DNA from: a virus
Direction: 5' to 3' (one strand)
Length of the DNA stretch: 41,593 nucleotides
Virus record (IMG/VR): IMGVR_UViG_3300020202_000141
Coordinates: 1 to 41,593 of that record
Positions 7,338-13,834 of this stretch are shown here, in pieces. The number at the start of each line of letters is the position of its first letter. The stretch's first letter is position 1. The translations under genes and the position numbers were made by a program. A model generated the notes under the pieces. That model worked only from the letters and a program-made list of their open reading frames with translations, was not told the origin of the DNA and searched no databases.

Positions 7338-7606
7338 GGCGCGTCACCAGCGCGCCGGGGCCGGCTCTTTGCGGCCAGCCCCGACGGCCACTGCCCCCCG
7401 GCTCCTTGCCTCACGGACCGGGTTTGCGAATGGAAGGTGGCGCCGCAGGCGGGGAGAACACCCGCGGCGCCGAGGTGCCCGCCGCCAGGGAGGCAGCGGC
7501 GGGATGGGAATGAGGGTTGCGGCCCTTCCCGGCGGGGCGCCGGGCCGCGGGCGCCGAGGAGCGGGGACATGAAACCCGCCGCCGGTGTGGGATGGGGGGC
7601 GGTCAT
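7334..7606 (-). CDS. Small hypothetical protein (90 aa), low complexity
   Basis: 90 residues, rich in Gly, Pro, Ala, Arg and Ser, with two isolated cysteines. It has no recognisable domain and the composition is close to what random GC-rich DNA would give. It is listed because it fills its interval exactly, with ATGA overlaps to both the upstream HTH gene (7603-7606) and the methyltransferase (7334-7337). It could be a short regulator or a coupling frame. Confidence 0.42.
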   Translation of the reverse strand: MTAPHPTPAAGFMSPLLGARGPAPRREGPQPSFPSRRCLPGGGHLGAAGVLPACGATFHSQTRSVRQGAGGQWPSGLAAKSRPRRAGDAP

Positions 7607-8004
7607 GCCGCCTCTCCCACGAGGTCCGCGCGGCCGATGGCACGCATGGCGTCGGCACGGGTGACGCGGACGCCCGCCTTGCTGGCCTTGTCGCGGAAGC
7701 GGTCATACGCCGCGCGCTCCGCCCCGGTGATGGGAAGCCGCTGCGTCTCGACGCGGGCCTCGTGCGCCTTGGCGATGTTGCGCCGCGCGGCGTCCTTGGT
7801 CTGGGGAAGCGTGCGGCCGTGCGCGAGGTTGGCCCGCGCCTTCTCGGGGCGGCCGTCCGCGAAGGTGACGCCGTGGCGCAGCTTCCATCGGTAGAGCGTG
7901 GCCGGATGGACGCCGAGACGGGCCGCCACATGGGCCAGACACACGCCCTCGGCCGCGAGCCGCCGGGCCTCCGCCGCGAGCTCGGGCGTGATGCGGCCAG
8001 CCAT
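7603..8004 (-). CDS. HTH-domain early protein (133 aa)
   Basis: 133 residues from the ATG at 8004, which shares a base with the previous stop (TGATG). Residues 1-45 form a Hin/transposase-like helix-turn-helix (LAAEGVCLAHVAARLGVHPATLYRW). The C-terminus (PITGAERAAYDRFRDKASKAG, then DAMRAIGRADLV) matches the tail of small phage proteins with a DNA-contacting role. It is likely a DNA-binding regulator. It forms a pair with the following upstream HTH gene, which has a similar architecture. Confidence 0.72.
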   Translation of the reverse strand: MAGRITPELAAEARRLAAEGVCLAHVAARLGVHPATLYRWKLRHGVTFADGRPEKARANLAHGRTLPQTKDAARRNIAKAHEARVETQRLPITGAERAAYDRFRDKASKAGVRVTRADAMRAIGRADLVGEAA

Positions 8005-8420
8005 CAGCAATCCCCCCGCAGCTTGGCGAGCATGGCCGGGTCCGGCACCCGCCGGGCCAGGAGATCGCCCAGCCGCGCCACGCGCTGCCATTGCACCAGC
8101 CGCGTCCGCTCCGCCCGGATGCCCCGCCGCATCATCGCCTGCCGGTCATCCTCGTCCATCAGCGCGCAGGCGTTGACCGCACCGAAGCCCGCCACCTCGC
8201 CGCGCCGGATGCGGTCAAGCCACGTCCAGATCGACGCCTTGTGGACGCCCAACTGCTCCGCCGCCTGCCGCTGCGACACCCCGGACGCGATGAGCTCCAC
8301 CGCCTCGGCCAGCCACTCCGGCACCGGAGCCGAAAAAGCCGTGGAACCGGACGCCGCCGGGGGCGTTCCCGTTTTGGGAAGGTGCGCGCTGGACTCGGGA
8401 CGCAGGGCAGGCGCAGGCAT
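8004..8420 (-). CDS. HTH-domain early protein (138 aa)
   Basis: 138 residues starting MPAPALRPESS (8420; an ATG five codons earlier is also open). A disordered N-terminus is followed by a helix-turn-helix at about 40-75 (LIASGVSQRQAAEQLGVHKASIWTWLDRI), then a helical C-terminal region rich in Arg. It resembles terminase-small-subunit or transposase-type HTH modules but is too short for either and lies in the early operon. It is probably a DNA-binding protein. An 89-base gap separates it from the GIY-YIG-like gene, the longest untranslated gap in this operon; nothing is recognised there. Confidence 0.7.
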   Translation of the reverse strand: MPAPALRPESSAHLPKTGTPPAASGSTAFSAPVPEWLAEAVELIASGVSQRQAAEQLGVHKASIWTWLDRIRRGEVAGFGAVNACALMDEDDRQAMMRRGIRAERTRLVQWQRVARLGDLLARRVPDPAMLAKLRGDC

Positions 8421-8509
8421 GACGGGGCACCTCACGGGACTTGCGGCGATGGGGAAGGCTGCTCGGGCCTCGGTTTCTTATGGGCGGGCGGCGGATCGGG
8501 CCGGGATGG

Positions 8510-9061
8510 TCAGGCGGCGGCCCTCCGCTTTCCGAACACCAGCGCGCGGCTGAACTCCTCGGGGATGCCATCCATGACGCGGATGTCCTCGACGCCGTAG
8601 CCCGCCGCGATGCGGGCGCGGACCACGGCGGCGTCATAGTCGCCAGCCGCCCCGCGATAGCCCGACGCCTGCGCCGCCTGCGCGCCCACTTGAAGGCGAA
8701 GCGCATTGACCCGCGCGGTGGCGCCATCGGACACCCTGCGGCCTTTGCCCTTGTAGATGCGGTGCGCGAAGTCCCCGGTCACGTCGCGACCGGGGCAAGC
8801 ATCCAAGAGCGCGTCCAGCGTGGCGTCGAGACAGACCCACTCACCACCGTCGCGGTGCGCGTTAGCCTTGGTGATGATGTGCCGCTCGTGGGCCGAGGCG
8901 TCCCGCACGTCGTCAAAGCGGAACACGCGGCGGAACCGGATGGTGAATGGGTTGGCTGCGGCAAACGTCATCAGTCGTTGCATCGGATCAACGCCGATGC
9001 CGATCTTGGCGAGGGGCGCCCCGACCATCTCGACCACGTAAAGGAAGTGGGGGCGCATCAT
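8510..9061 (-). CDS. GIY-YIG-like protein (T5orf172/Mug113 type)
   Basis: 183 residues. The N-terminal 90 residues match the T5orf172/Mug113 variant of the GIY-YIG fold: FLYVVEMVG, AKIGIGVDPMQRL, a conserved His-Glu in AHERHI, and GEWVCLDATL. The C-terminal half is a helical region of unknown type that ends in FGKRRAAA. Such proteins are common early in phage operons; some are nucleases, and for many no activity is known. The ATG at 9061 overlaps the Cro-like gene stop. It is the second gene read from the leftward early promoter. Confidence 0.7.
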   Translation of the reverse strand: MMRPHFLYVVEMVGAPLAKIGIGVDPMQRLMTFAAANPFTIRFRRVFRFDDVRDASAHERHIITKANAHRDGGEWVCLDATLDALLDACPGRDVTGDFAHRIYKGKGRRVSDGATARVNALRLQVGAQAAQASGYRGAAGDYDAAVVRARIAAGYGVEDIRVMDGIPEEFSRALVFGKRRAAA

Positions 9062-9285
9062 GCCGCCCTCCGGCGCCTGCGCACCTGCGCGGCCTCCGAG
9101 AACCACGACTCCACCGGGACGGCGCCCTTGGTGAGCACCGCCATGCGCTCGATCAGGTCCTTGCCGGGCTGCGACTTGCCGCGCCGGATCAGGTTGAAGT
9201 GCGGGCGCGAGGTTCCAAAGAACTCAGCCCATTCCGTATCGGTCCGGTGGGGCTGCGATGCGATATATGCGTTGAGGGCTTCCAT
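9058..9285 (-). CDS. Cro-like HTH repressor
   Basis: 75 residues starting MEALNAYIASQPHRTDTEW. The helix-turn-helix runs through WAEFFGTSRPHFNLIRRGKS, of the Cro/YdaS type, followed by LIERMAVLTKGAVPVESWF. It is the first gene of the leftward early operon and lies opposite the CI-like repressor, so by layout it is the Cro equivalent. The predicted -10 element lies about nine bases before the ATG, so its own transcript may be leaderless. Codons upstream of 9285 in the same frame cross the operator and are unlikely to be translated. Confidence 0.75.
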   Translation of the reverse strand: MEALNAYIASQPHRTDTEWAEFFGTSRPHFNLIRRGKSQPGKDLIERMAVLTKGAVPVESWFSEAAQVRRRRRAA

Positions 9286-9290
9286 GGGTC

Positions 9291-9321
9291 TTGATGTTGC
9301 ACATAGCAACACACAGGTCAA
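9291..9321 (-). promoter_or_regulatory. Leftward early promoter with operator
   Basis: Read on the minus strand: a -35 TTGACC (9316-9321), four bases, then a perfect palindrome TGTTGC-N5-GCAACA (9295-9311), the last bases of which form a weak -10 CAACAT. A repressor on this palindrome would cover the whole -35/-10 spacer. The same -35, four-base spacing and palindrome recur at 10005-10032 in the opposite direction. A further half site TGTTGC lies at 9340-9345. Confidence 0.65.
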
Positions 9322-9391
9322 GGGCGCCATGTATGTCGATGTTGCAAAATCCTGCCGTGACGGCATCCCCTGGGGAACATACCTTTCCCGC

Positions 9392-9688
9392 ATGGGGCTG
9401 CGGATTAGAGAGTTGCGGAAAAAGCGGGGGCTCACTCAGGTTCAACTGAGTGACAAGGCGGGCCTGTCCCGCCCGCTGCTGGCGCAGATCGAGTCCGGCT
9501 CCCGGCCAGCGAACACGCTGCGCCTCGCCTCCATTGCCAAGGCCCTGGAGGTCGCGGTCGAGGATCTGTTCGAAGTCGAGGACGAGGAGGGCTATCGCCG
9601 CCTGATCCTCGACCTCATGCGCAGCATGACACCCGAGGATCGGGCCGCCGTGCTTCGTGTAGCGCAAGGGCTTGCCCGGAACGACTAG
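9392..9688 (+). CDS. CI-like repressor, Xre family
   Basis: 98 residues. Residues 1-60 are a classic Xre/Cro-CI helix-turn-helix: LRIRELRKKRGLTQVQLSDK, then AGLSRPLLAQIESGSR and LRLASIAKALEV. A short acidic C-terminus (VEDEEGYRRLILDLM) replaces the protease-like dimer domain of LexA/lambda-type repressors, so it lacks a self-cleavage switch. An earlier in-frame ATG at 9329 has a better-placed purine run, but the codons from 9329 to 9391 have poor GC3 and overlap the promoter, so 9392 is preferred. It is transcribed away from the Cro-like gene and is the likely lysogeny repressor binding TGTTGC-N5-GCAACA. Confidence 0.82.
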   Translation: MGLRIRELRKKRGLTQVQLSDKAGLSRPLLAQIESGSRPANTLRLASIAKALEVAVEDLFEVEDEEGYRRLILDLMRSMTPEDRAAVLRVAQGLARND

Positions 9689-9879
9689 CCGGACTGACGC
9701 GGGCTCCGATCACGCGGCATCCTGACGGATAGGGTCGGAGCCCTCGTGGTGCCCTTCTGGGCCTCGCGAACGTGACTCAGCGCCAGCGTGAACGCCGCCA
9801 GCTTCACAAGCTGCGGCCTTCCCATTGTCTCCATGAGCCGGGACAGATGCGCCGAATCAGGTGGGGTGCTGCTACCCAT
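9685..9879 (-). CDS. Small hypothetical protein converging on the repressor
   Basis: 64 residues from the ATG at 9879, with a GGAG Shine-Dalgarno nine bases before it. It ends tail-to-tail with the repressor gene (4-base overlap of the stops). A helix (HLSRLMETMGRPQLVKLAAF) is followed by a basic C-terminus. Its transcript would be antisense to the repressor 3' end if it read through. It lies inside the immunity region between the two operator clusters, so a role in the lysis-lysogeny decision is possible. No family is recognised. Confidence 0.55.
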   Translation of the reverse strand: MGSSTPPDSAHLSRLMETMGRPQLVKLAAFTLALSHVREAQKGTTRAPTLSVRMPRDRSPRQSG

Positions 9880-9970
9880 GGCAACATTCTCCGCTGCTCA
9901 CCTCAAGTCTAGTGTTCGCGGAAAGTTCCGCCAAGCGCCATCTTGAGGCTGGGGTTAGAGAAACACCCTG

Positions 9971-9987
9971 TGTTGCTTCCTTCAACA
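9971..9987. promoter_or_regulatory. Auxiliary operator (TGTTGC-N5-TCAACA)
   Basis: A 17-bp near-palindrome with one mismatch to the two perfect operator copies. It has no TTGACC element at the standard spacing, so it is probably an accessory repressor site upstream of the rightward promoter, 44 bases before the perfect copy at 10015. Confidence 0.5.
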
Positions 9988-10004
9988 TTTTGACGGCCTC
10001 CTAC

Positions 10005-10032
10005 TTGACCGCCGTGTTGCTCTGTGCAACAT
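10005..10032 (+). promoter_or_regulatory. Rightward promoter with operator
   Basis: TTGACC (10005-10010), four bases, then the perfect palindrome TGTTGC-N5-GCAACA (10015-10031) running into a weak -10 CAACAT (10027-10032, 16-bp spacer). This is the same module as the leftward promoter at 9291-9321 with identical spacing. It should drive the plus-strand recombination/integration operon beginning at 10298 after a leader of roughly 260 bases. That leader holds a short GC hairpin (about 10042-10058) and the palindrome at 10222-10239. Confidence 0.6.
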
Positions 10033-10221
10033 ATCCTTCAAGCCGCCACTGTCGGCGGGGAGGTCCCAGCCCATGCTCCACCCTCACATATCAGAGCGCA
10101 CCCGTGGCCGGGCTCTGCTCGCTTCACCAGTTGCCCCGTGCCGCCTCTGCGTGCGGCCTGTGGTGCCACGCTCAACCTCCGCGCGAGCCCTGTCAAGATT
10201 ACCCTACGTCGCACCTGCGCT

Positions 10222-10239
10222 CTTTGACGCAGGTCAAAG
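10222..10239. promoter_or_regulatory. Crp/Fnr-type box, candidate
   Basis: A perfect 7-bp inverted repeat CTTTGAC-GCAG-GTCAAAG. The core TTGAC-N4-GTCAA matches the form of Fnr/FnrL/Dnr sites in Alphaproteobacteria. It lies 58 bases before the first plus-strand gene. No convincing -10 element follows, so its regulatory role is uncertain. Confidence 0.4.
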
Positions 10240-10297
10240 ACCGGCCGGGCTGTGACCCGCGCCGTCCCCCGCTGACCCCTCACAGAGGACCCCTGCC

Positions 10298-10429
10298 ATG
10301 CGCCCGCCTCTATTCGTCTCCCCCTCCGGCTGGATCTCCCCCAGCCTGCGCCAGTCCACGGTCCGCGCCATGGCGGAGCGGGTGCTGCGCGTGAGCCTCA
10401 AGCCCGCGCTTGAGGGGCGGAGGTTCTGA
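10298..10429 (+). CDS. Small hypothetical protein (43 aa)
   Basis: The first frame of the plus-strand operon: ATG after CAGAGGACCCCTGCC, with AGAGG as a fair Shine-Dalgarno. The chain begins MRPPLFVSPSGWISPSL and ends in a basic helix. The stop overlaps the next ATG (TGATG). No family is recognised; the junction supports translation. Confidence 0.5.
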   Translation: MRPPLFVSPSGWISPSLRQSTVRAMAERVLRVSLKPALEGRRF

Positions 10430-10548
10430 TGGACGCCGACGACCTCGCCACGCTCCTGACCATCCTTGTGGTCTGTCTGCTGATCTCGGTCGGCGTGGGC
10501 CTCATGGGCTCCCTGCTGTCCCCCCTGACGGAGGTTCTGCCCCGATGA
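10429..10548 (+). CDS. Small single-span membrane protein (39 aa)
   Basis: 39 residues made almost entirely of one transmembrane helix (LATLLTILVVCLLISVGVG) with an acidic N-terminus (MDADD). It is joined to both neighbours by stop/start overlaps (10427-10431 and 10545-10548). Small membrane peptides of this sort are common in early temperate-phage operons and are sometimes involved in exclusion. The function is unknown. Confidence 0.55.
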   Translation: MDADDLATLLTILVVCLLISVGVGLMGSLLSPLTEVLPR

Positions 10549-10778
10549 ACGCCCGTGACCTGATCGCGCTCCGTGATGCCCGCGCCGACCTGCCGACCGT
10601 TGAGGCGGTGAAGAAGCGCGCCGAGAGGATCATCCGCGAGGCCCGCCTGGCAGACCCCGGCAATGTCCTCATGCTGATCTGCTCGCCGCCGGGTTTCGTG
10701 GACTGGCCCATCGACACCTCGGACGGGCTGGCGGTGTTCGGCCTGCCCGGCGGCGTCGTGCCGGAGGAGCGGGCATGA
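10545..10778 (+). CDS. Hypothetical protein (77 aa)
   Basis: 77 residues starting MNARDLIALRDARADLP. A helical N-terminus (VEAVKKRAERIIREARL) is followed by a beta-rich end with VLMLICSPPGFVDW. It overlaps by ATGA at both ends. No known family is recognised. Confidence 0.65.
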   Translation: MNARDLIALRDARADLPTVEAVKKRAERIIREARLADPGNVLMLICSPPGFVDWPIDTSDGLAVFGLPGGVVPEERA

Positions 10779-11155
10779 GCCGAGCCGAGGCGCTGCGCGA
10801 CCTTCTTGCGCATGGGGAGGCGGGCCGGTTTCCAGAACCCGCGCAGGTCCCGCTGGACCTTTGGGTGTGGCCCAGCGAGGGCTTCATGGGGCACGCCGTG
10901 GACGCCTTTGACGGCTCCCTCGATGCCGTGGCGCGGCTGGAGGCCCCGCTGCGGGAGAGGGGGTGGCGGCTGCCCGTCCTTAGCCCTCCGGAGCGGCAGA
11001 ATGGCGGAAACCCGCACTGGATGGTTCGCATGAGCGCACCCTGGATACCAGGTGGCCGTCCCAGAAAGTTCGCTGTGAACGCCCCCACCGAGGCTCGCAC
11101 CCGCCTGCTCGCCGTCCTGCGCGCCCTGCTGCACGAAGCGGAGCAAGCCCCATGA
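10775..11155 (+). CDS. Phage ABA-sandwich-like protein
   Basis: 126 residues. The order is a conserved HAVDAFDGSLDAVARLE helix, a RERGWRLPV strand, a HWMVRMSAP strand and a C-terminal TRLLAVLRALLHEAE helix. This fits the small alpha-beta-alpha sandwich domain seen in many phage accessory proteins (S-x-D-x-x-A-A-x-x-V, then G-W, then W-x-V, then A-x-x-A-A-L). The role of that domain is unknown. It is coupled to the previous and next genes by 4-base overlaps. Confidence 0.65.
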   Translation: MSRAEALRDLLAHGEAGRFPEPAQVPLDLWVWPSEGFMGHAVDAFDGSLDAVARLEAPLRERGWRLPVLSPPERQNGGNPHWMVRMSAPWIPGGRPRKFAVNAPTEARTRLLAVLRALLHEAEQAP

Positions 11156-11484
11156 CCTACCCCGTCACCCGCGAGACCGAAGGCCCGGACGGCTCCGTCC
11201 TCGTCCTGCATTTCGACGTGTCGCTGGCCTACGAGGACGGCGACCCGAACCCCGCCGGCAACGGCTGGCGGGCCACGGCCACGCTCACCGGCGGCGTCTA
11301 TGCGCCGGACGACGGCCCCGCCATCCCGCTCAACCGCAGCACGGCCGAGTTGCTGCTGGACCTCGCGGGGCAGGACCCCGCGCGCGTCATCGCCTCCGTG
11401 GAAGCGGAGCAGGCCGAGGAAGCGGAGCAGCACTTGCCCACGCGCGGCTGCGAGCGGGCGCATGAACGGATGGAGGCGTGGTAG
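11152..11484 (+). CDS. Hypothetical protein (110 aa)
   Basis: 110 residues. A beta-rich N-terminal half (SVLVLHFDVSLAYEDGD, then GWRATATLTGGVY) is followed by an Ala/Glu-rich helical tail with RVIASVEAEQAEEAEQH. It is cytoplasmic and acidic. It overlaps the previous gene by 4 bases and abuts the next gene exactly. No family is recognised. Confidence 0.65.
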   Translation: MTYPVTRETEGPDGSVLVLHFDVSLAYEDGDPNPAGNGWRATATLTGGVYAPDDGPAIPLNRSTAELLLDLAGQDPARVIASVEAEQAEEAEQHLPTRGCERAHERMEAW

Positions 11485-11673
11485 ATGACCCGCTTTGACA
11501 GCATCCCCCTGCCCCACGACCGCCCGACGGTGGCGTGGCGCGTCCTGATGGGCCCCGCCCCGGCCGAGCGCATGGCTGCGCCCAAGCGCCATTTGGCGTC
11601 TGGCTGGTGGATCATGCCATTTGCGCTGGCGGGTGCCGCGATCTGGGGGCTGATCCTGTGGGTGCTCGCATGA
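11485..11673 (+). CDS. Small membrane-anchored protein (62 aa)
   Basis: 62 residues with a basic, proline-rich N-terminus and one C-terminal transmembrane helix (WWIMPFALAGAAIWGLILW). The ATG lies directly after the previous TAG. A membrane role is clear from the sequence; its function is not. Confidence 0.6.
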   Translation: MTRFDSIPLPHDRPTVAWRVLMGPAPAERMAAPKRHLASGWWIMPFALAGAAIWGLILWVLA

Positions 11674-11927
11674 CGTGGCAGCCCATTGAAACGGCACCGA
11701 AGGATGGGACGTGGATCATCCTCGGCAAGCCCGACTGGTCGGTGTTTCTAAAGGCCAGATGGGTCGATGTGGACGGGGATGATGGCCCGTTCAAAGCCTG
11801 GGTATTTCAATACGACGGCATCTGCTTGGGCGTCGATGACGGGGTTCTCGGCTGGCAGGAGGACCATGACGACGGCGCCATGCCAACCCACTGGATGCCC
11901 CTCCCCTCTCCCCCGGAGGCCCCATGA
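11670..11927 (+). CDS. DUF551-like phage protein
   Basis: 85 residues opening MTWQPIETAPKDGTWIIL and closing THWMPLPSPPEAP, the two signature ends of the DUF551 family found in many temperate phages. Between them lies a Trp- and Asp-rich beta region. The family has no established function. It is coupled by ATGA overlaps to both neighbours. Confidence 0.82.
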   Translation: MTWQPIETAPKDGTWIILGKPDWSVFLKARWVDVDGDDGPFKAWVFQYDGICLGVDDGVLGWQEDHDDGAMPTHWMPLPSPPEAP

Positions 11928-12049
11928 ACCCCGCCCTCGCCGTCGTCCTCACCCTCGCCGCCCTCGCCATAGGCCCCGCGCTCTACAAGGCCCATGCGGA
12001 GGGCGCCCCGGATCGCGCGGCCGTCCTGCGCGCCGTGGAGGGCGGGTGA
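11924..12049 (+). CDS. Small protein with N-terminal membrane helix (41 aa)
   Basis: 41 residues: MNPALAVVLTLAALAIGPAL forms a signal-anchor-like helix followed by a short charged tail. The ATG overlaps the DUF551 stop. It was found by reading the gap between the neighbouring genes. No family is recognised. Confidence 0.5.
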   Translation: MNPALAVVLTLAALAIGPALYKAHAEGAPDRAAVLRAVEGG

Positions 12050-12050
12050 C

Positions 12051-12206
12051 ATGCCGCTTCACGGGGGAGACTACGCCTCGATGCGCGCCGCCTGGCTGCG
12101 GCTCCGGCACGAGGCGCGCACAGCCACAGGCATGGAGCGCGAATGGCGGCTCCGGGCCGCGCGGCAGATCGGCCGCATCATGTTTCAGCAGGAGGCGTGG
12201 CGATGA
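12051..12206 (+). CDS. Small basic helical protein (51 aa)
   Basis: 51 residues, Arg- and Ala-rich and helical (MRAAWLRLRHEARTATG, then EWRLRAARQIGRIMF). It starts one base after the previous stop and overlaps the Rad52-like gene by ATGA. It may bind nucleic acid or the annealing protein; this is a guess from charge and position. Confidence 0.55.
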   Translation: MPLHGGDYASMRAAWLRLRHEARTATGMEREWRLRAARQIGRIMFQQEAWR

Positions 12207-13027
12207 ACCTAGAGAGATTGCGGGAGCCGTTCCCCCGTGAGGCCGTCCATTGGCGCGCTCAAGGCACCCCGACCGAGAAGAACGGCAAGTTCGTCGCCAT
12301 GGCGCTGGCGTATCTGGACGCCCGCGACGTGATGGACCGGCTGGACGACGTGTGCGGCCCCGGCGGCTGGCAGGCGGAGTTCACCGAAACGCCCAAGGGA
12401 CGCGTCCTGTGCCGCCTCGGCATCCACACCCCGAACGGCTGGGTGTGGAAGTCGGACGGCGCGGGCGACACCGACGTGGAAGGCGAGAAGGGCGGGATCA
12501 GCGATGCCCTCAAACGCGCGGCGGTCCATTGGGGGATCGGCCGATACCTCTACAGGCTGGATAGCCCGTGGCTCGAATGCGAGGCGAAGAAGGCGCAGAA
12601 CGGCAAGGTCTACTGGAAGCGGTGGACACAGGACCCGTGGTCCAAGGTGCGCGAAGGAGGCTACCAGCCGACGCTTCCGCCCGAGGAACCCGCCGCCCCG
12701 GCGTCCGACCCCCGCCCCCTCATCGAGCGAGCCGGGCCGATGCCGTCCGCGCAGGAGCCCGTTCCGCCCCGCGACCCGGCCAAGGTGGCGGCCTCCCTGA
12801 TGCGCCTCGTCGGCATGGCGACGACCAAGGACGAACTCGACCATACGCTTGCCCGACCGAAGTTTGACGAGGCGTGGGAATGGACCAGCCTGGAGAGCCC
12901 CAAGCACGCCGCGCTGATTAAGGAGGCGGTGGAAGCCGCCCGGGAACGCATTGAAGCCGCCTCCCGGGCCCCGCTGTCCCCCCAGATTGAAGATGCGATG
13001 AACGATGATCTCCGGGGCGTCCTATGA
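12203..13027 (+). CDS. Rad52/Rad22-family single-strand annealing protein
   Basis: 274 residues. The N-terminal 130 residues carry the Rad52 core: FVAMALAYLDARDVMDRLDD, then GPGGWQAEF, then DGAGDTDVEGEKGGISDALK, then RAAVHWGIGRYLYRL. The rest is a proline-rich linker and a helical C-terminus. Such proteins anneal complementary single strands in phage recombination, in the role of lambda Beta. No partner exonuclease is visible next to it, but a NinB gene follows with a 4-base overlap, completing a recombination pair. Confidence 0.9.
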   Translation: MNLERLREPFPREAVHWRAQGTPTEKNGKFVAMALAYLDARDVMDRLDDVCGPGGWQAEFTETPKGRVLCRLGIHTPNGWVWKSDGAGDTDVEGEKGGISDALKRAAVHWGIGRYLYRLDSPWLECEAKKAQNGKVYWKRWTQDPWSKVREGGYQPTLPPEEPAAPASDPRPLIERAGPMPSAQEPVPPRDPAKVAASLMRLVGMATTKDELDHTLARPKFDEAWEWTSLESPKHAALIKEAVEAARERIEAASRAPLSPQIEDAMNDDLRGVL

Positions 13028-13419
13028 CGCAGACCGTCCGCCTCATCGGCCCCACCCAGCGCGCCCTCGCGCAGCGCCTCATCATGGCCGCCCCCGACCG
13101 GACGGTGGTGGAACTCAAGCCCGAGACGCGAACGCTGGACCAAAATGCCAGGATGCACGCAATGTTATCCGACATTGCCCGCGCTCGGCCGGAGGGGCGC
13201 GTCTGGCCGCCCGACACATGGAAGTCGGCGTTCATGTCGGCGGCGGGCCATGAGATCCTCTGGCAGCAGGGCATCGACGGCACCCCGCCTTTCCCCGCCG
13301 GCTTCCGCTCCTCGCGTCTGACCAAGGCGCAGATGGCCTACCTCATCAGCTACATACAGGAATACGGCGACCGTCACGGCGTCCGCTGGTCCGAGCCCCC
13401 GGAGCGCAAGTCCGCATGA
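13024..13419 (+). CDS. ninB: NinB-like recombination protein
   Basis: 131 residues. It shows the NinB hallmarks: a beta-rich start, then TRTLDQNARMHAMLSDIA, WPPDTWKSAFM, and the C-terminal SRLTKAQMAYLISYIQEYG. NinB (Orf) in lambda binds single-stranded DNA and helps load or replace recombination mediators. It overlaps the Rad52-like gene, supporting a shared recombination role. Confidence 0.9.
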   Translation: MTQTVRLIGPTQRALAQRLIMAAPDRTVVELKPETRTLDQNARMHAMLSDIARARPEGRVWPPDTWKSAFMSAAGHEILWQQGIDGTPPFPAGFRSSRLTKAQMAYLISYIQEYGDRHGVRWSEPPERKSA

Positions 13420-13553
13420 CCCATCCCGAGCTCATCCTTCCCGACGAGGAGCGCCCCGGCCGCCTGCGCCGGATGCTGCGGCGCCTGGACCGCTGGCTCA
13501 TGTCGCCGCCGCCGGTGCGTCGGCCAGGAACAGAACAAGGAGAGAAGCCATGA
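13416..13553 (+). CDS. Small basic protein (45 aa)
   Basis: 45 residues found between NinB and the next gene. It overlaps the NinB stop by ATGA and ends by overlapping the next ATG. It is Arg-rich (RPGRLRRMLRRLDRWLM), probably one amphipathic helix. The function is unknown. Confidence 0.5.
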   Translation: MTHPELILPDEERPGRLRRMLRRLDRWLMSPPPVRRPGTEQGEKP

Positions 13554-13834
13554 GCCACGCCCTTGCGCGCACCAGTCGCAAGCCCGGTCCCTTCTATGGG
13601 ACCTGCATCAAGTGTGGCGCTACCAACCTCCCGCCCGATGCGGTGGACGATCCCTGCCCCGCCGATACCGTCATGTCCGATGAGGCGGCGCTGGTGGCCC
13701 TGATGGGAGAGGAGCCCGAGCCGGTGGCTACCGCCCCCGCTCGCCGCCCACTCCCGCCGGGCTGGCGGGACGTGCCGCTGGACGAGGTGATCGGTTGGCT
13801 GTCCAACCCCACCCCCACAGGAGACCGCCCATGA
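13550..13834 (+). CDS. Small CxxC protein (94 aa)
   Basis: 94 residues. GTCIKCGATNLPPDA forms one half of a zinc ribbon, with a single later Cys. The middle is acidic and proline-rich, and the C-terminus (GWRDVPLDEVIGWL) is a helix. A good Shine-Dalgarno (AAGGAGAG) precedes the ATG. It may bind nucleic acid. No family is recognised. Confidence 0.65.
   Translation: MSHALARTSRKPGPFYGTCIKCGATNLPPDAVDDPCPADTVMSDEAALVALMGEEPEPVATAPARRPLPPGWRDVPLDEVIGWLSNPTPTGDRP

Noticed and set aside
9329-9391. Longer N-terminus for the CI-like repressor (ATG at 9329)
   Set aside because: Poor codon bias and overlap with the leftward promoter; Xre repressors normally begin near the position of the ATG at 9392.
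10073-10255. Leader frame of 60 codons with a good GGGGAGG Shine-Dalgarno
   Set aside because: Third-position GC is weak, with many TCA, AGA and TTA codons unlike every real gene here, and there is no recognisable protein. The region is more likely an untranslated leader.
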